A DNA stretch of 64,000 nt from Carposina sasakii (Eukaryota > Arthropoda > Insecta > Lepidoptera > Carposinidae): the NCBI GenBank assembly GCA_014607495.2, contig CP053155.1, positions 2,356,001 through 2,420,000 on the forward strand, read 5' to 3'. The notes beneath the pieces were generated by a model that saw only the letters and a program-made list of their open reading frames with translations, was not told the origin of the DNA and searched no databases. Both the position numbers and the translations under genes were made by a program. Positions 1-13,000 of this stretch are shown piece by piece (positions within the stretch are counted from its first letter, which is position 1; each line of letters begins with the position of its first letter).

Positions 1-234
1 TAGGCTGGAAAGAGATTGAAAAAAATGTGATTTTTGGTTTATAAAGGCTGATTTAAACCGATGCTGAGGTCCCGTCTGAGGAGCTATATTGGATGCCTTC
101 ATGTTTGATGCAACGTATATTTCCAGATTATTAACACAATAATAATAAGGTAAACCTTATTCTAAATTAAAATTAAAATCTGTTCCGGTACGGAACAGTG
201 GGTTTGTAGGATCGATCGTATTGGTGAATATCAG

Positions 235-560
235 TTGTTAATGTTATTGATAAACACATACGTACGTACGTTGTTAATGTTATTGATAAACACATACGTA
301 CGTACGTTGTTAATGTTATTGATAAACACATACGTACGTACGTTGTTAATGTTATTAATAAACACATACGTACGTACGTTGTTAATGTTATTGATACCTA
401 CAACTGTTAATGTTATTGATAAACACATACGTACGTACATTGTTAATGTTATTGATAAACTCATCTTGTTAATGTTATTGATAAACGCTCCCTAGAAAAG
501 GCCTGTAGTACGTTGTTAATGTTATTGATAAACACATACATACGTACGTTGTTGTTATCA
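235..560. repeat. 36-bp minisatellite with embedded (ACGT)n palindrome
   Basis: About eight to nine head-to-tail units of 36 bp; each contains TTGTTAATGTTATTGATAAA followed by cacatacgtacgtacg. The 36-bp period is a multiple of 3, so it makes artefactual open frames on both strands. Units near 400-490 are degenerate or shortened. The unit carries the self-complementary run tacgtacgta. Confidence 0.95.
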
Positions 561-644
561 CATTGCCGGGCATCACATTGCTGGGCAAAGCCTTCTCTAC
601 CCTTGTCCTACCCCCTACAGTCTTGAGCATGCGTTTATTTTTCA

Positions 645-780
645 TACATCCCTACTTCATCATTTACAGCCCTGAGAAGTCCACTGTTGGACATAAGCCT
701 CCCCTAACAACCTCCACTCCGACCGGTCAGAAGCAGCATGCATCCAACCGACGCCCGACATACCTACTTACATGCTATCA
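645..780 (-). mobile_element. 3' remnant of a non-LTR retrotransposon
   Basis: On the minus strand the peptide EAYVQQWTSQGCK ends in a stop, the same C-terminal signature found at 1100, 20390 and 62450. It is preceded by a GGTCGG/CATCCAACCGACGCCC-type block shared with the copy at 62420-62600. Clade not certain (probably RTE-like). Confidence 0.6.
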
Positions 781-887
781 AATGGCATATATACATAATA
801 TAGGCAAAACCAAGTTCGTATCCATATCTGGAAAAGGCAAGTCTGTGCGTTGAAGCATGGTGCAATAGAAGACTAGCTAATACTCAC

Positions 888-1042
888 GCGCCAGGTCCTT
901 CCCAAGTCCAGGTGACGGTATCCGTAGCGTTCGGGTAGCGGATGGTGACGGGCTGTACCGGCACGCCCGGGTAGAACCCGCCCGGCTTGAACGTGATGAG
1001 GCACGAGCGGTTCGTGCACGTACCCTCGGGGAAGATCAGGAT
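888..1042 (-). CDS. LPCAT: LPCAT exon 5 (motifs III and IV)
   Basis: 155 nt, acceptor ccattcag/ATC and donor GGCGC/gtgagt. Encodes ILIFPEGTCTNRSCLITFKP, then GVPVQPVTIRYPNATDTVTWTWEGPGA. EGTCTNR is the LPCAT form of acyltransferase motif III and VPVQPV is motif IV. It leaves 2 nt for the next exon, which is off the left edge. The exon is GC-rich compared with its AT-rich introns. Confidence 0.93.
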
Positions 1043-4000
1043 CTGAATGGAGAATCTTGACCTTTATATGTCACTGTGTAATGTTCTAACATACCTCATC
1101 ATCATCAGCCTATTGCAGTCCACTGCTGGACGTAGGCCTCCCCCAGGGCACGTCACAAGACTGCCATGGGTGGTATTTGCCCATAGTCACCACGTTGGGC
1201 AGGCGGGTTGGTGACCGCAGTTTGTATTCTGGACTATGTTGTCAACACGGGAGGCGCTGCTGCCCACCTCCCGAAAACCCTTAATCGCCTCGTACGATAC
1301 CCCCGGGCAGACATGGGGCGGTACAAATTCTACTCTGTCGGCACCACGCGGCCAACATACCTACAGGGTGTAAAAAGACAACGTTGTTTTTTTAATACCT
1401 TGTATTCTTTGTAAGGTTACGACCTTTTTTCCTATGGAACCAACCCTGGGAAATGACAAAAAAAAAATTATTACAAGCAATGTATTCATTTGATGCGCAA
1501 AGTACAAATGTACCTACAAAACTAACATTTTAACATTTTGAGTATATACCTGTACACATTACAGTGTTACCAAAATAAGGTAGCCATAAGGGTTAGAACG
1601 AGATCCAACAGACACGTTTAGTATAGCAAGGTCAGATGTAAAAGATCATTGAGTTGCTAAGGTCATCGTCTAACGCAGTCTTTCCCAAAGTCGGCGATAA
1701 GTTGGAGGCCTAGAGAGGGGCAGTTAAGGCCCCAGAAAAAAATACATCTGACTCATGAACTAGGTACCTCATGCTATTGACATTTTTAAGTTGAAATAAA
1801 AATGGGGGCGCATCTGATTGCTTTGTGATTAATCGCGTTAGACGAAATAAGTTTGCAAAGTGAAAGAAATTTAATATCAAATCTGGTAGGTAACGGAATT
1901 TTATTTTATTTTATTTTATTCGTTCTAAATAATTACAACATAAGCAACTATTTACCACTTAAAAGTTTCCACATTTAGAGACTAATATAAATTATAACAG
2001 ATACCTTGCCATGTTATGATACCTCAGCAAATTGTGAACAGAAAATCAAATTATAGTCTGTTAGCTTGGCATAGTAAAAAATTAAAGCTTAGAGAACCAC
2101 ATGCTCATCGAACCATTCTTTGGATAATATCGTCTTAAACGTGTTTATTTTTGATTAAACAGGTCTAGATTAGCTTGCCGCGCTAGCTTGTTGAACTCAG
2201 GGCGCCCTGATAAAAAATGAATTTTGCCTATAGTTACTTTTTGATTTTGGTACAGACAGAAAAATAGGTTTTCGAATAGTTAATCAATGGTACTTTTATA
2301 TCAATTAGTGATAATAGCTGTGGGGCATCTACTTTACTTTGAAATTTTACTTAAAAGTACAATATCAGCTATATTACGTCTTATGTACAAAGGTAGTATG
2401 TGATGTCTTTTGCATCTCGCTTTATAAGAGTCGTCATATAGTTTGATTTTAAACTGAAGAAACTTCATAAATCGTTTTTGAATTGACTCAAGCCTATCTA
2501 TGTATATTTCATACTGTGGATTCCATACTTCCGAACTATACTCGAGAATACTGCGCACAAATGAGCAATACAAAACTTTCAGTACCTTAACAGACGTGAA
2601 TTGCTATCCTCATTATAAATCCCATTGCTTTATTAGCTTTTTTAGCAATTAAATCTATGTGTTCGTCATATAATAACTTAGTATCATGAACAACACCCAG
2701 ATCTCGAATTTTATTTACCTCCTTAATAGTAATACACTTCAAAGAGTAATTAAATTTAATAGGCTTAGGCTTACGATAAAAGTAATGGAGTAACATTTTG
2801 CCACATTAAGCTCTAGATGATTCTCATTACAGTACTGATAATCTGTTTAAATCATCCTGCAAAAGACGACAATCGTCTATATTAATAATAGACTTAAAAA
2901 TCTTCATATCTCGGCGTAAAGCAAGAAATGAGAGTGCTTGAAGCAGGTGTCGATATCGTTGAAAATATTATAAACAATAACGGTCCTAGGATAGACCCTT
3001 GAGGAACACCAGAAGGCACGACTCTCCAAGAGGATGAGAAACCATAATAACAACAGCCTATGATCTATTATCAATGTAAGAAGTAAACCATCTAAACAGA
3101 TTTGGATTCCAGCTCGTAGAAGTTTTTCTAAAAGTATTAAGTGGTCAATACGATCAAATGCCTTACTGTAATCAGTAAATATGGTGTCAACCTGTCCACC
3201 AGAATCCATGGAAGAAGTTGTGAATTCGATAAAAGAGAGTAAATTAGTAGAAGTGGATTTTTTTTGCAGAAACCCATGCTGTTCAGGGATAAACGTTGAA
3301 GATAAAGTTGAATAAACCTGAGAATACACTACTCTTTCAAAGATTTTGGCAAAAATGCAGAGCTTGGAGATTGGCCTAAAGTTTTTGACGTCATTCTTGT
3401 TACCACATTTGTGAACAGAACAAATGCTCTTCCAAATTTTAGGGACATAACCCTCATTTACAGACCTTCTAAATAGAATAAGAGGAGTAGTCAAACAATC
3501 GGCACATTTATATATAAAAATAGGAACTATGTTATCAGGTCCAGGTCCTTTACTTAAGTCCAGAGACGTAAGAAGTCGATGTATGTACATCGTTTCTCCA
3601 CGTTACCCAAACACTTATTGATTATTACCAACATAGGATTTGAAGCTATGAGTAGGCGTAGAGGATGAAGAAAGAAACGTCGAATAAAAGTACACTGCAA
3701 AGAGATCGGATATACTTTCACGTATCAGCTGATTGCCCCTCATAATTCACTGTGGAAGGAAGAGAACCAGATTTCTTGCTAGAAGACTTGACATAAGACC
3801 AGAATAGTTTAGCGTTCAAATCTCGTATGAAGCGCGTATACGCGCGTTATCTGCGCGTTTATATTTTTCGTCGGCGCGTTTAAAATACGAAGCCGTGTAC
3901 TATGGGCCTAAGCGCAATTTACGATTTCAATTCTATCATGAGAATTTTATTATTTTACTGCTTACGTAATTCTATCATGAGAATTTTATTATTTTACTGC

Positions 4001-7000
4001 TTACGTACTTTCTAACAGTTTATAGTATCCAAATCTTACTAATATTATAAACGCGAAAGCTCCATCCATACTCACAGTATGGATGGATGGATGGATGTTT
4101 GTTACTCTTTCACGTAAAAACGGCTGGAGCGATTTTAATAAAATTTGGTAGGGAGTTAGCTGACAACCTGGATTAACACATAGGCTACTTTTTATCCCAG
4201 GAAAATACTTTTATCCCGGATAATTTCGACATTTTGATTTTTCTGCAGTCCACGCGGACGAAATCGCGGGCGTCCACTAGGTTGATATATAGGTGATAGA
4301 ATCTAAATACACAAAGTAACATTGTCCTGACTGATTTATCAACGTCGAGAAAAAACAACTGAAGCTAGAGATGATTTGGACCGTGGCTTCCTTCTGTGAC
4401 GTATATAGGTCTACTAAGAAGTAATGTCCGAAAATTCCCACGGGAAGAAGAAATAAGGGGAATTATACAGAGTCATTACAAAACGGCGTCTACTCGTAAA
4501 ATTGTATTTGACAGAAAAATGTAAGGAATGTCTGTCAAATTTAGGCAATGTTTAAGTTCATTTGTAATGATACGGCTAAATTTTACATGGACAAAGTCAT
4601 AGTTAACTATACAGGATGATTTTTGGTCGTCAACGTTTCCGAAAACTACGGAATCTCCTCATCATCACGATCATTTTTCTCCATGGAAGCATACCTGGGA
4701 AGTGTCTGGTTTCCAAAATATTAGGGTCCAAAGTTGAGTAAATAGACTGCGTTTTTCTGCATAAATGCACATAGACGCGCGTAGCAGGATTTTTTCACGA
4801 AAAATAATTAATATCTGTCTATAAAAAAACTAACATAAACACTAGACACTATAAATTTCGCACGACCAAGGAATTTAAATTTTTTTTTCAAAAAAAAAAA
4901 ATTCCCAGCATTTTTTTTGGCATAAACTTACTTTATTTCATGTATAGAGTACGTACCCTTCGTTAAAGGTGGCCACAAAAAAACACTCTGTATAGTCAAC
5001 ATTATATGGTCACGAAATATTAAAGAGGTTTACCTGTGGCCAATCCTCTTTCGATGTGGCTCTTTCGATGATCTCTTTGATAGTATTCTGCCTCGAGTTT
5101 GGATCATCTCTCCAAACATACACCGGCTGGGTGTAGTTGATTAGTTCTGAAAACATATACAAAATTGTTTTAGATCTCAAATGATTTGACTACATATTGC
5201 TGTCTTCCCAAGATGCATGATTTTGAGGATCATCGCGCACCGCCGCCGCCGCCGCGCCGATGGGTATGGACAGACACGCACGTAACACGGGCTTGTAAAC
5301 ACGTTACGGACGGAGATGTCTGCATTAACTATTATCATATCTGTGGCATTACTACGGACGATAGTCTTCCCACGTTGCGGCGTCGGTGTGAGACTGTTTG
5401 CGTTTGTCCGTAATATCGGGCACCATGGGAAGCTAGCATAAGGCCCTTTCTAAATGCCGGAACTTATGTCATAATGTCAAATTACAAGTACAAAATTGAC
5501 CTGATATGTCAAACCCATAGTAAAATGAGAGTTAAATTGACAGTTAACAGTTGGTTAGCGTTCGAGAAATCGATGTGGTTAGATTATACAACTTGCCTTC
5601 GACAGATCAATATCATTAAATAACCACATTTACGAGTTTCTTTTCCTATAATATTTGTACTATGGTTTTAGGGTTACACACATTTTACGGGTTATTATTA
5701 TACAGGGTGTAACAGAAAGGGTATGTTAAGCGAAAAGCTATGTAAATAGCCCACTATAGAGAACCTATTTCCAAAATTTGAGACTCAAAATCACATGTTT
5801 ATTTTTCTAGATTGTATGAAAATTTTTGAGTTGTTTAGGAATTGTCCATACTATCTGGAAAAATAAACATGTGATTTCGAGTCTGAAATTTTGTGGATAA
5901 GTTCCTTTTAATGGGCTATTTACATAGCTTTTCGCTTAACATACCCCTTTTGTTACACCCTGTATAGTACAAGTATAAATAAAATATACGTAACTTAAGT
6001 AAACATTCTGTTTTAAAAAATACCATGCAACATGCAAGAAGCAGAACACATAAAAATTGGCCGCTAAAACTTTACAATTAACATTAACAGATACCTAATT
6101 ACGAGTACACATAATTTCTCTATCTGCTAGTTTTAAAATATAAGAAAACTCAGCTTAATCGAAAGTAAGCCTTAAGTTAGGCCTTACAAGTTATATTACG
6201 GCAGGTAGCTTATTCTGACCTAGAAAATACACGTGAAAGCAGAATTATGGCGTATAACTTCGTTTGGCATAGCCCTTCTATTTAACATATAACATGAATA
6301 ACAGATATCTGTAGTGTTATATTCTCTTTGATGAGAGCTAGGTATAATGTATAGCATTAGCAGCGATCTTTACCTACTTCTGGTCATCACCAGCAGCGAG
6401 GTTAAAATATTTGGAAGATACATTAAAGCCTCGTCTTTCGAATGAATTAATTTTCAAATTATTAATATCGGTTACATGTAGTACTCGTAGTTTAAAGAGC
6501 CTTCTTGCTCTTGTATTTTCGTAGGTGTAGGGACTGGTGGACAGAAGGATGGTAACTATGTGTTATCGTGCTATAAGTATATGGTTATATTAATAGCGGT
6601 GATAGCCCAGTGGTTAAGACGTGCACCTTCCAAGCGGGAGGCGTAAGTTCGATCCCAGTCACGGGCCTGTACCAATGAATTTATTTCATGTACAGATTTT
6701 AATGTTGCAAAATTGTCACTTAGCTTGTGCCTCGGAAAGCACGTAAAACCGTTGGTCCTGCGGCTGATCTCTCTCCGGTCGTGTCGGCTTTCCGTCCCAT
6801 CGGACTACGAGAGTAACGGAATAGAGAGTGCACCTGTGTTTGCGCACACACTTGTGCGCTATAATATCTCCTGCGTACCTGACCAATCTCCGTAGAGATT
6901 AGTCGCCTTGGCCGAAATACGGTCGGAGATCATCATATGGTTACCTATATATGGTTTTAAACCCACTCACACCAAGCCATAATTCATTTGAATTAAACAA

Positions 7001-10000
7001 GGTACAGTAGTAAAGAAATTTTGTATTGCATTGGGTGCATATGGATGGATAATAAAACATCATGCAGGCACATACTGTCCTACTGTAGCATACCTATAGT
7101 AAAATCTTCTCTTTATTAAGAAACTATCCTATATTTTGTGCCTTACCCCCAGAAAAAATTCTGGATTCACCCCTGGTCACATATCTACAGCAACGTGAAA
7201 ACGTGAATGAGTACAGATTCACATATATAATCTTAAATTACAGCAGACAGTTCCTACGGTTTCACATGAGGTCACTGACATATTACTTACACTAGGTACA
7301 CAGAATAACCGTGCAGTAGTGACTCGCCCATAAAACACTCTTACTACCTACTTTCCTAAATGGTAAAATGGTCTAGCATACCATATGCTTAGACATTCAC
7401 ATTAGTAAATCGTATAAAATGTGACTGCGAATTTTAAAGTTACAAAAATTGTGTCCCATACCATAGAAGTTTAGTACGTTACTACGATAAACAGACAAAA
7501 TATAATAAGCATCTTACGAAGTGTGGTCCGATAAGCTTCTGCACACATAGATATACTTAACAAAAATATGTAAAAGTTAATCTAAAATAAAAAATCCAAA
7601 AGAGCACTTTAGTTCAATCCAAAAGTATATTCTTATAAACCTAACTTGTAATTTATCTTTGGCATACATCTGTGTCACCATGGACCACAAGATGAGACCA
7701 ATCGCGCTAAATAACATCGTTTTTACCTCAGAATAATTTTTACCTTTCAACGGAACGTTTTCGGTGATGGTTTTGATCGATTGCCCTCTTGTCGGAAGTG
7801 TGCACACAGGCTTATTTGATACCGCTTATTTGATATGAATAAATCTCCGCAATAGTTATTGTAAAGTGTTTCTTACAGCAAAATACTGGAATTATAGATT
7901 AGTCACGGGTGAACTCATGATTTTTTTGTTGGTCTAGAGTTCTAGACTATTTGACCTAGTTGAGTTAATGAAGGAGGCTTCATATTGATCCAAATGTGCT
8001 ATATTTTGAAACTCACTTTGATTTTTCTTTAATACAGGGTGATTTTTGGTCGTCAACGTTTCCGAAAACTACGGAATCTCCTCATCATCACGTTCATTTT
8101 TCTCCATGGAAGCATACCTGGGAAGTGTCTGGTTTCCAAAATATTAGGGTCCAAAGTTGAATAAATAGACTGCGTTTTTCTGCATAAATGCACATAGACG
8201 CGCGTAGCAGGATTTTTTCACGAAAAATAATTAATATCTGTCTATAAAAAAACTAAAATAAACACTAGACACTATAAATTTCGCACGATCAAGGAATTTA
8301 AATTAAAAAAAAAAAAAAATCCCAGCATTTTTTTTGGCATAAACTTACTTTATTTCATGTATAGAATACGTACCCTTCGTTAAAGGTGGCCACAAAAAAA
8401 CACACTGTATAGGTGTTAGAATTCCCGTTTTTTTAAAATTCCCATGGGAATTACGGGAATTCCCACGGGGTTTCAGATCTCTAAGATCAGCGGTGTAAGC
8501 TTTGCGTAGATCCATCACTTATTCAGGACAAAGCATTTACATGTACAAGATGATATATATTGCATATAAAACACGGTGTTTTTATCCTAAAAACCGTAGG
8601 AAAATTACTAATAACAGCAGGCACCTATGATGGATAGTGAAAGCTGGGCGTACCTACATTGATTGATCGCGTACAATCCCTTGGTAGGGATATGTAAAGG
8701 GAAAGGTAAATAAATAACATGTAGAAAAAATAAAGGTTTATATATATTTTTCATTAACATTAATTAGTATAATCACTGGTTTATACGAGTACCCGCGACT
8801 GCATCAGCGTAGAGTATAGAAAAAATAATTTGTTGCTAAATTATGAAATATTCTTTTACCTAAGGTGTCAAATTTCATCAAGATCAGCTCAGCCGTAAAA
8901 CGAAGCAGACGGACATAGAGTCATGAGAAAAGCAAGAGAATGCATCAAAATAGTACCTATCAGCAAATACTACTTTAAAATTTTCTTCAATTCCTCCGCA
9001 TTATAAAGTAACCAAGATTGTATCTATCGTGCCAAGGTCTTCTAGACAAATAGGAAATAAAACCTGGGGTAGAAATTCAGAGCTGGTGGGTAATCGCGCT
9101 ATTGTTGAACGGATGTATTTACCAAATCTAAACAACCAAAAACGTTATTTTGACGACGTTATTTGAAGTTAATTTTGAAAACGTTTAAAACAAAATAATA
9201 ATGTTGAATACGTGACGTTAGCGTTTATGGAGCGTAAAAAAGTTGATGCTAAAGGTTTCATTTCCTAAGATGGCGGTGCCGCCATATAATGGCCGTGATA
9301 GTAGGTACCTTTTACATGTCGGTATAGACTCGACTATCTTGTTGCGTTTGTTTTGTACGGCCAATATATCTTAGAAAACCATAGCTCAGGAAAACAGATA
9401 GACAGACTACAAACTGAGTTCACTTCCGCATTACTTTATAGGTGTAATTAACTTAAGATGTATTTATTGTTATTAGAAAGAACGTTCTACACTTTGTCGT
9501 AACATTTTTCACAACTTCTCTTAAACTCTACCATATAAACAATAGAGCCTATTTTGCTGCTAAATATATATATAGTAAGTATTATCATATCTGTGTAAAT
9601 ATAAACTCAAGACTTGAGGCGCAGTCTATGATTTTAAAATAAAATAAAACCTCATTGGGCGCAGTGAAGCCATATTGCATGACACATGTGACGCCAAAAC
9701 GGTAAGTAAAGTGTTTCACCGTATAGTTCCGATGAATAATGGCGCTAGTTACTATTTGTATGACCACATTTTCTGATTCACTACATTCCTATTCTATGAA
9801 ACGGACAATACAGTATAGTTTTATCAAATAGTTCTTTTGAACGACGGCGCTAGTTGCTTAGTCTATGCCTACATTATCTTGATAACCGCGTACATAAAAT
9901 GTTAGTTCCGAAATCACGCACGAGAGTTATGCTATGAAACGCACTCTCTTGAGACACCAGAATGAAATTGAGAGTGGCCCTTTTTTGGGCATGTCAATGT

Positions 10001-13000
10001 ACTTTGCTTTATTGAGTTAGATCTTAGTGAGTTCGCCAAAGGGAAAACACAGCGTATGCGATGTTCACCCTAGTCTAAGATGAGAAATGTCCCATGATAG
10101 GTACAGTACGCTGAGACTTTTAACGTTATACAGAGTGTCCCAAGAAATAGTGTCAAGCGGAAGTCCAAGGACAGAATACCCCTAGGGGTACCCGAATTAC
10201 CCCCATGTATGTTCCGCGACTTTTTGTAGTTTTCGAGATATGATTTTTTTTCATATTTTTTTGTTAAACCTTGGCTTATTTAACATTATTGGTCACAGAG
10301 ACATCAATTGTTGAGATACAAGCTTGATTTTTTTTTCTGAAATAGGTGAACAGTAGCACTTGCAAAAACAAAAGCAATTGTGAGCCGATATGCTACTATT
10401 AAGCCATTAAAAAAATGTTGAATCCTAAGTTTGTTAAAATGTTTAAATTAAAGATCTCTTTTGAAACGATTTAAAAAAAAACTTATCCCAAAAATGTCTC
10501 CAAAATTATTTTTAAAAACTTGCCAATTTCGTCAGCTATTTGCCATGTAAATTTGATTGAGCTATCTCCACGACTTCATACTTGAAAAAATGTTTGAAAC
10601 ACAGTAAGTCGAAAAAACTTAATTAAAAGATTGGGCCGAATAAAACTAAAAATTTATTATTGATTGTTTATTATTAAATCACAAAAAGTTTTCGAAATGC
10701 CCTTCCTGCTCGATACAAATTCTACATCGCCTTAAAAAAATTTCTTTTAGTCGTAAGAACGCTACCCTGTTGCTTTTTATTGTTTCTTCTGCTTGTCTTA
10801 GTTTTGTTCGTAGTTCCGCTATGTTTCTGATATCCTTGGCGTAAACTAATTCTTTATAATACCCCCAAACGAAGAAATCGATGGGGTTTAAGTCGGGAGA
10901 CCGTGGCGGCCAGGCAATGGGCCCCCCACGGCCGATCCACTTGTCTCCAAACCTTTCGGTTAAATGTTGTCTGACAATCCTCGCGAAGTGACATGGAGCG
11001 CCGTCGTTTTGAAATATCATATTTCTACGCGTTAATAGGTCTACATTTTCTAAAAGACCGTCGAGATCTTGCCGTAAAAATTCCAAGTAGGACTCGCCAT
11101 TTAATCGGTCAGGCAGTTGAAAGGGGCCAATCAGCTGTCCATTTAAGACGCCTTACCACAAGTTCACACTAAATTGTTCTTGAAAATTGGAGGCACGTGT
11201 CATGTGTGGATTTTCAATGCTCCAAGAATGATAATTGTGAATGTTGAAAATTCCACATCGTTTAAAATGAGATTCGTCGGTCCACAAAATCGTATTAAAA
11301 AAATTTGCGTCTTCAGCTTAACGCCGCAACATTTCTTGACAAAACGCCACCCTTCTCGGATAATCTTCGGGCTTAAGCTGCTGAACTTTTTGAATATGAT
11401 ATGGGTGAAATCCCTCTTTTTGTAGTATCCGATGTGCTTCTGATTTTGGAATTCCGGTGCGGCGTTCTATGGTTCTGACACTAACTGATGGGTCTCTTGC
11501 CACTTCTTCGACCACTGAATCGACCACATCTGGGTCATGCATTTGTGATGGACGCCCGGGTCTTCTACCTGGTTGGCGACCTTCCATGTAACTATTATGG
11601 ACTCGCAAAATTGTACGATGATCAGGCCAAGTCTCAGGCTGAGGTTCACCACTGTTTTGTACCTGCTGTCTGTACAATCTAGCCGCTTCCGAAGCATTTC
11701 CTTTTGCATAGCCATAAAAGTAATGCATAAGCGCATAATCTCTTGACGAGAAAGACATAGCTCACCAATTTATTGCGCTTAGAAATCCCAATTGATGTGC
11801 ACTCCGAAGTCCGTTGAGAAAGCCAAAGTCGTCTAAGAAAGTTCGTAACACCACACAAAAGCCAATCGATATGCAAACAAAGTCCGTAAAGAAAGCAAAG
11901 TTCGTCAAATAATTACAAAGGAGCTAGTAAAGAAGTAACGTCGGGCGCAAATGCAAGCAAATGGTCAAGTGACCGGTAGCCGCCGAACACAATGGACCAA
12001 CGCTAACCCCGCTCCCTCACCTCACGCTTCCCCTTGCCTTGCCGCAACTCAGGTAGTAAATTCCGAGAATTGCACTCATAATCACCCTTACAGCTCAACT
12101 GCCCCGTGTATTGAGTGACGTCACGCAATAGACCTGTTAACATGGTCTTGTAGACTACAAGAATTTTTTTTAAGGCGATGTAGAATTTGTATCGAACAGG
12201 AAGGGCGACATTTCGAAAACTTTTTGTGATTTAATAATAAACAATCAATAATAACATTTTTTTAGTTTTATTCGGCCCAATCTTTTAATTAAGTTTTTTC
12301 GACTTACTGTGTTTCAAACATTTTTTCAAGTATGAAGTCGTGGAGATAGCTCAATCAAATTTACATGGCAAATAGCTGACGAAATTGGCAAGTTTTTAAA
12401 AATAATTTTGGAGACATTTTTGGGATAAGTTTTTTTTTTAATCGTTTCAAAAGAGATCTTTAATTTAAACATTTTAACAAACTTAGGATTCAACATTTTT
12501 TTAATGGCTTAATAGTAGCATATCGGCTCACAATTGCTTTTGTTTTTGCAAGTGCTACTGTTCACCTATTTCAGAAAAAAAAATCAAGCTTGTATCTCAA
12601 CAATTGATGTCTCTGTGACCAATAATGTTAAATAAGCCAAGGTTTAACAAAAAAATATGAAAAAAAAATCATATCTCGAAAACTACAAAAAGTCGCGGAA
12701 CATACATGGGGGTAATTCGGGTACCCCTAGGGGTATTCTGTCCTTGGACTTCCGCTTGACACTATTTCTTGGGACACCCTGTATGTACTTGTTGATGCAT
12801 ATTGCACAATTTGACCCCTAATCAATTCGGGGATAATAAATAACACATAACACACCGAAATCAAATTAGCAGATTTTAAATTAATGTTAGTAATGAAAAC
12901 TTGAAAGTTTAATCTGCAACCTATGATTTGATGAAATCTTTAATGCAATTGGTAACTCTATGTAATTCCATTTTATTACGTTACAAATACATTATTAGCT

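Larger units (their letters stand above)
5147..10130. other. LPCAT intron, part right of exon 4
   Basis: Apart from MITE B (5703), SINE (6597) and MITE A (8035), it holds no gene. A 14-bp palindrome ATTCCCATGGGAAT lies near 8440. Repeated TGGCGCTAGTT blocks at 9740 and 9848 resemble those at 23546 and 23685. Confidence 0.5.
10131..12781 (-). mobile_element. DD41D mariner-type transposon with about 615-bp inverted repeats
   Basis: 2651 bp with TA duplications at 10129-10130 and 12782-12783. Ends read CAGAGTGTCCCAAGAAATAG and, inverted, CAGGGTGTCCCAAGAAATAG. Arms 10131-10745 and 12165-12781 are nearly identical inverted repeats. The single transposase frame lies on the minus strand (11758-10679), and its last 20-odd codons lie inside the left arm. 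Very long arms are unusual for mariner, which normally has about 30 bp. In the intron between LPCAT exons 3b and 4. Confidence 0.92.

Noticed and set aside
173..495. Open frames with repeated TYVRT peptides
   Set aside because: Created by the 36-bp minisatellite, whose period is a multiple of three.
235..560. CRISPR-like regular repeat
   Set aside because: Units are head to tail without unique spacers, in an animal genome.
6597..6670. Possible tRNA gene
   Set aside because: A and B boxes are present but the same sequence recurs with a 260-bp body; it is the head of a SINE.
7577..7807. 76-codon minus-strand open frame
   Set aside because: No motif, unlike coding composition, inside the LPCAT intron.
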